Assembly: GCF_008831285.2 (NCBI RefSeq)
Contig: NC_045139.1
Location: forward strand, 3,942,704 to 4,006,703
Source: Nymphaea colorata
Taxonomy: Eukaryota; Streptophyta; Magnoliopsida; Nymphaeales; Nymphaeaceae
Length of the DNA stretch: 64,000 bases
Reading direction: 5' to 3'
Below the pieces are notes generated by a model. That model saw nothing but the letters and a program-made list of their open reading frames with translations. It did no database searches and was not told the DNA's origin. Positions 63,119-64,000 of the stretch are shown here, in pieces. The position numbers were made by a program, and so were the translations under genes. Positions within the stretch are counted from its first letter, which is position 1, and the number at the start of each line of letters is the position of its first letter.

Positions 63119-64000
63119 CTAAGCCAAATAGAAGCAAGCAGCCATTCAACTATTGCACTAGCAGATTCTAGTTTGAGAGCACCGGTGACATGTCAATAGT
63201 TCAATTATCAACAAATTATCTGGATCCAGCAACCTTTTGCAACTACACATATAGGAGGTAATCAAGCCATCAAGGCAAAACAAGTGATACAACACTTTGA
63301 AACAAAATACCATACAGTTACAATATTAACTCCTTTATTCTCAGAAGCTAAGTCTCTGTAGAAAACCCTAGATGAAATTCTAAATTATGTCAAAGTTTTG
63401 ATGAACTTACCTACATGATATGCTACACAGTGACAACCAAAAACATACGGAACAACTTCCTTTTCCTCATTTTTGAAAACTCTTTACACCGTACAAACTT
63501 AGATGTTAACAGTGAAAGATGCACTATGACTTGCAGTACATGAACTAATTAACAAAGGCCGATGTTCTTTGTGTACCTATTGATGGAGGCCTCAAACGGC
63601 ATACTTGAGGACAACTACAATGTCAACGGGCTTGTTATTTAAGTTAAAATGAAGAACAAACTTTCAAAGTGAATGTCTACAGTGTGTTCCGTTTGGAAGC
63701 AGGTCAGCCAATGCAACCTAACTGGTGTATGGGAAAGAAGGGAATTCCAAGGACCAGTTCAGGGGTTTGGTACTCCACCAATTCTACCATGGAGATCGAC
63801 CCAGATGGCAACAAATAATTTCAGATATATTGGCATTGGAAGAGTTTCAGCACCATCAGTAGATTTCTTTCTCAGCTTTAAAGGTCAAACATGCTAAGAG
63901 TTTTAGCCCTTCAGGTGTCATATGAGGTGTGATGATACGTAACCTGAGCTTCACCATCGGATAGGAGTGGATACTACCATATAAAAGAAGGCAGAAGAAT
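63119..64000. other. Probable intron of the RELCH-like gene
   Basis: Upstream of the first exon seen (acceptor GGCTTAG next to 63118). I found no further exon of the gene. The plus-strand frame at 63673-63897 has no recognised domain. Confidence 0.45.

Overview
The window is nuclear DNA of a flowering plant. It holds long intron-rich genes for plant-type proteins, MITE-like elements, very many (TA)n and (CT/GA)n microsatellites, and a relic of plastid DNA. I cannot name the species. Every gene model was built by hand from splice sites and reading phase, and each summed exon length is divisible by three.

Layout. 1297-8169 (minus): a 9-exon lipase-type alpha/beta hydrolase. 13356-24078 (minus): a 10-exon ELP2, the WD40 subunit of Elongator. 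27471-32422 (plus): a second, unrelated alpha/beta hydrolase of the plant UCP031088-like type, in 9 coding exons and probably with an upstream 5'UTR exon. 33663-37541 (minus): a 5-exon RING-H2 E3 ligase of the MBR/BIG BROTHER-like group, convergent with the second hydrolase. 38.0-56.5 kb: a gene-poor stretch of microsatellites, MITEs, SINE-like fragments, local duplications and an organelle-DNA mosaic. 56524-63118 (minus): at least 17 exons of a RELCH-like coiled-coil/HEAT-repeat protein whose 5' end lies beyond the window. No two genes form an operon or an obvious pathway; they are independent housekeeping-type genes.

Most notable observations: (1) one intron of the RELCH-like gene (58627-58751) is a U12-type AT-AC intron with near-consensus donor and branch site; no GT-AG splice restores the frame there. 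(2) The same gene uses a 21-nt exon. (3) Two hAT-type MITEs carry exact 8-bp target duplications, one of them inside an ELP2 intron. (4) A mosaic at about 55.3-55.7 kb contains a psaB piece between two halves of a plastid trnI-CAU-like sequence, and a related tRNA-half relic lies at 8.8 kb. (5) One AT-rich repeat sits in opposite orientations in introns of ELP2 and of the adjacent hydrolase. I found no transposase or reverse transcriptase reading frame, no CRISPR array and no prokaryotic-type system.
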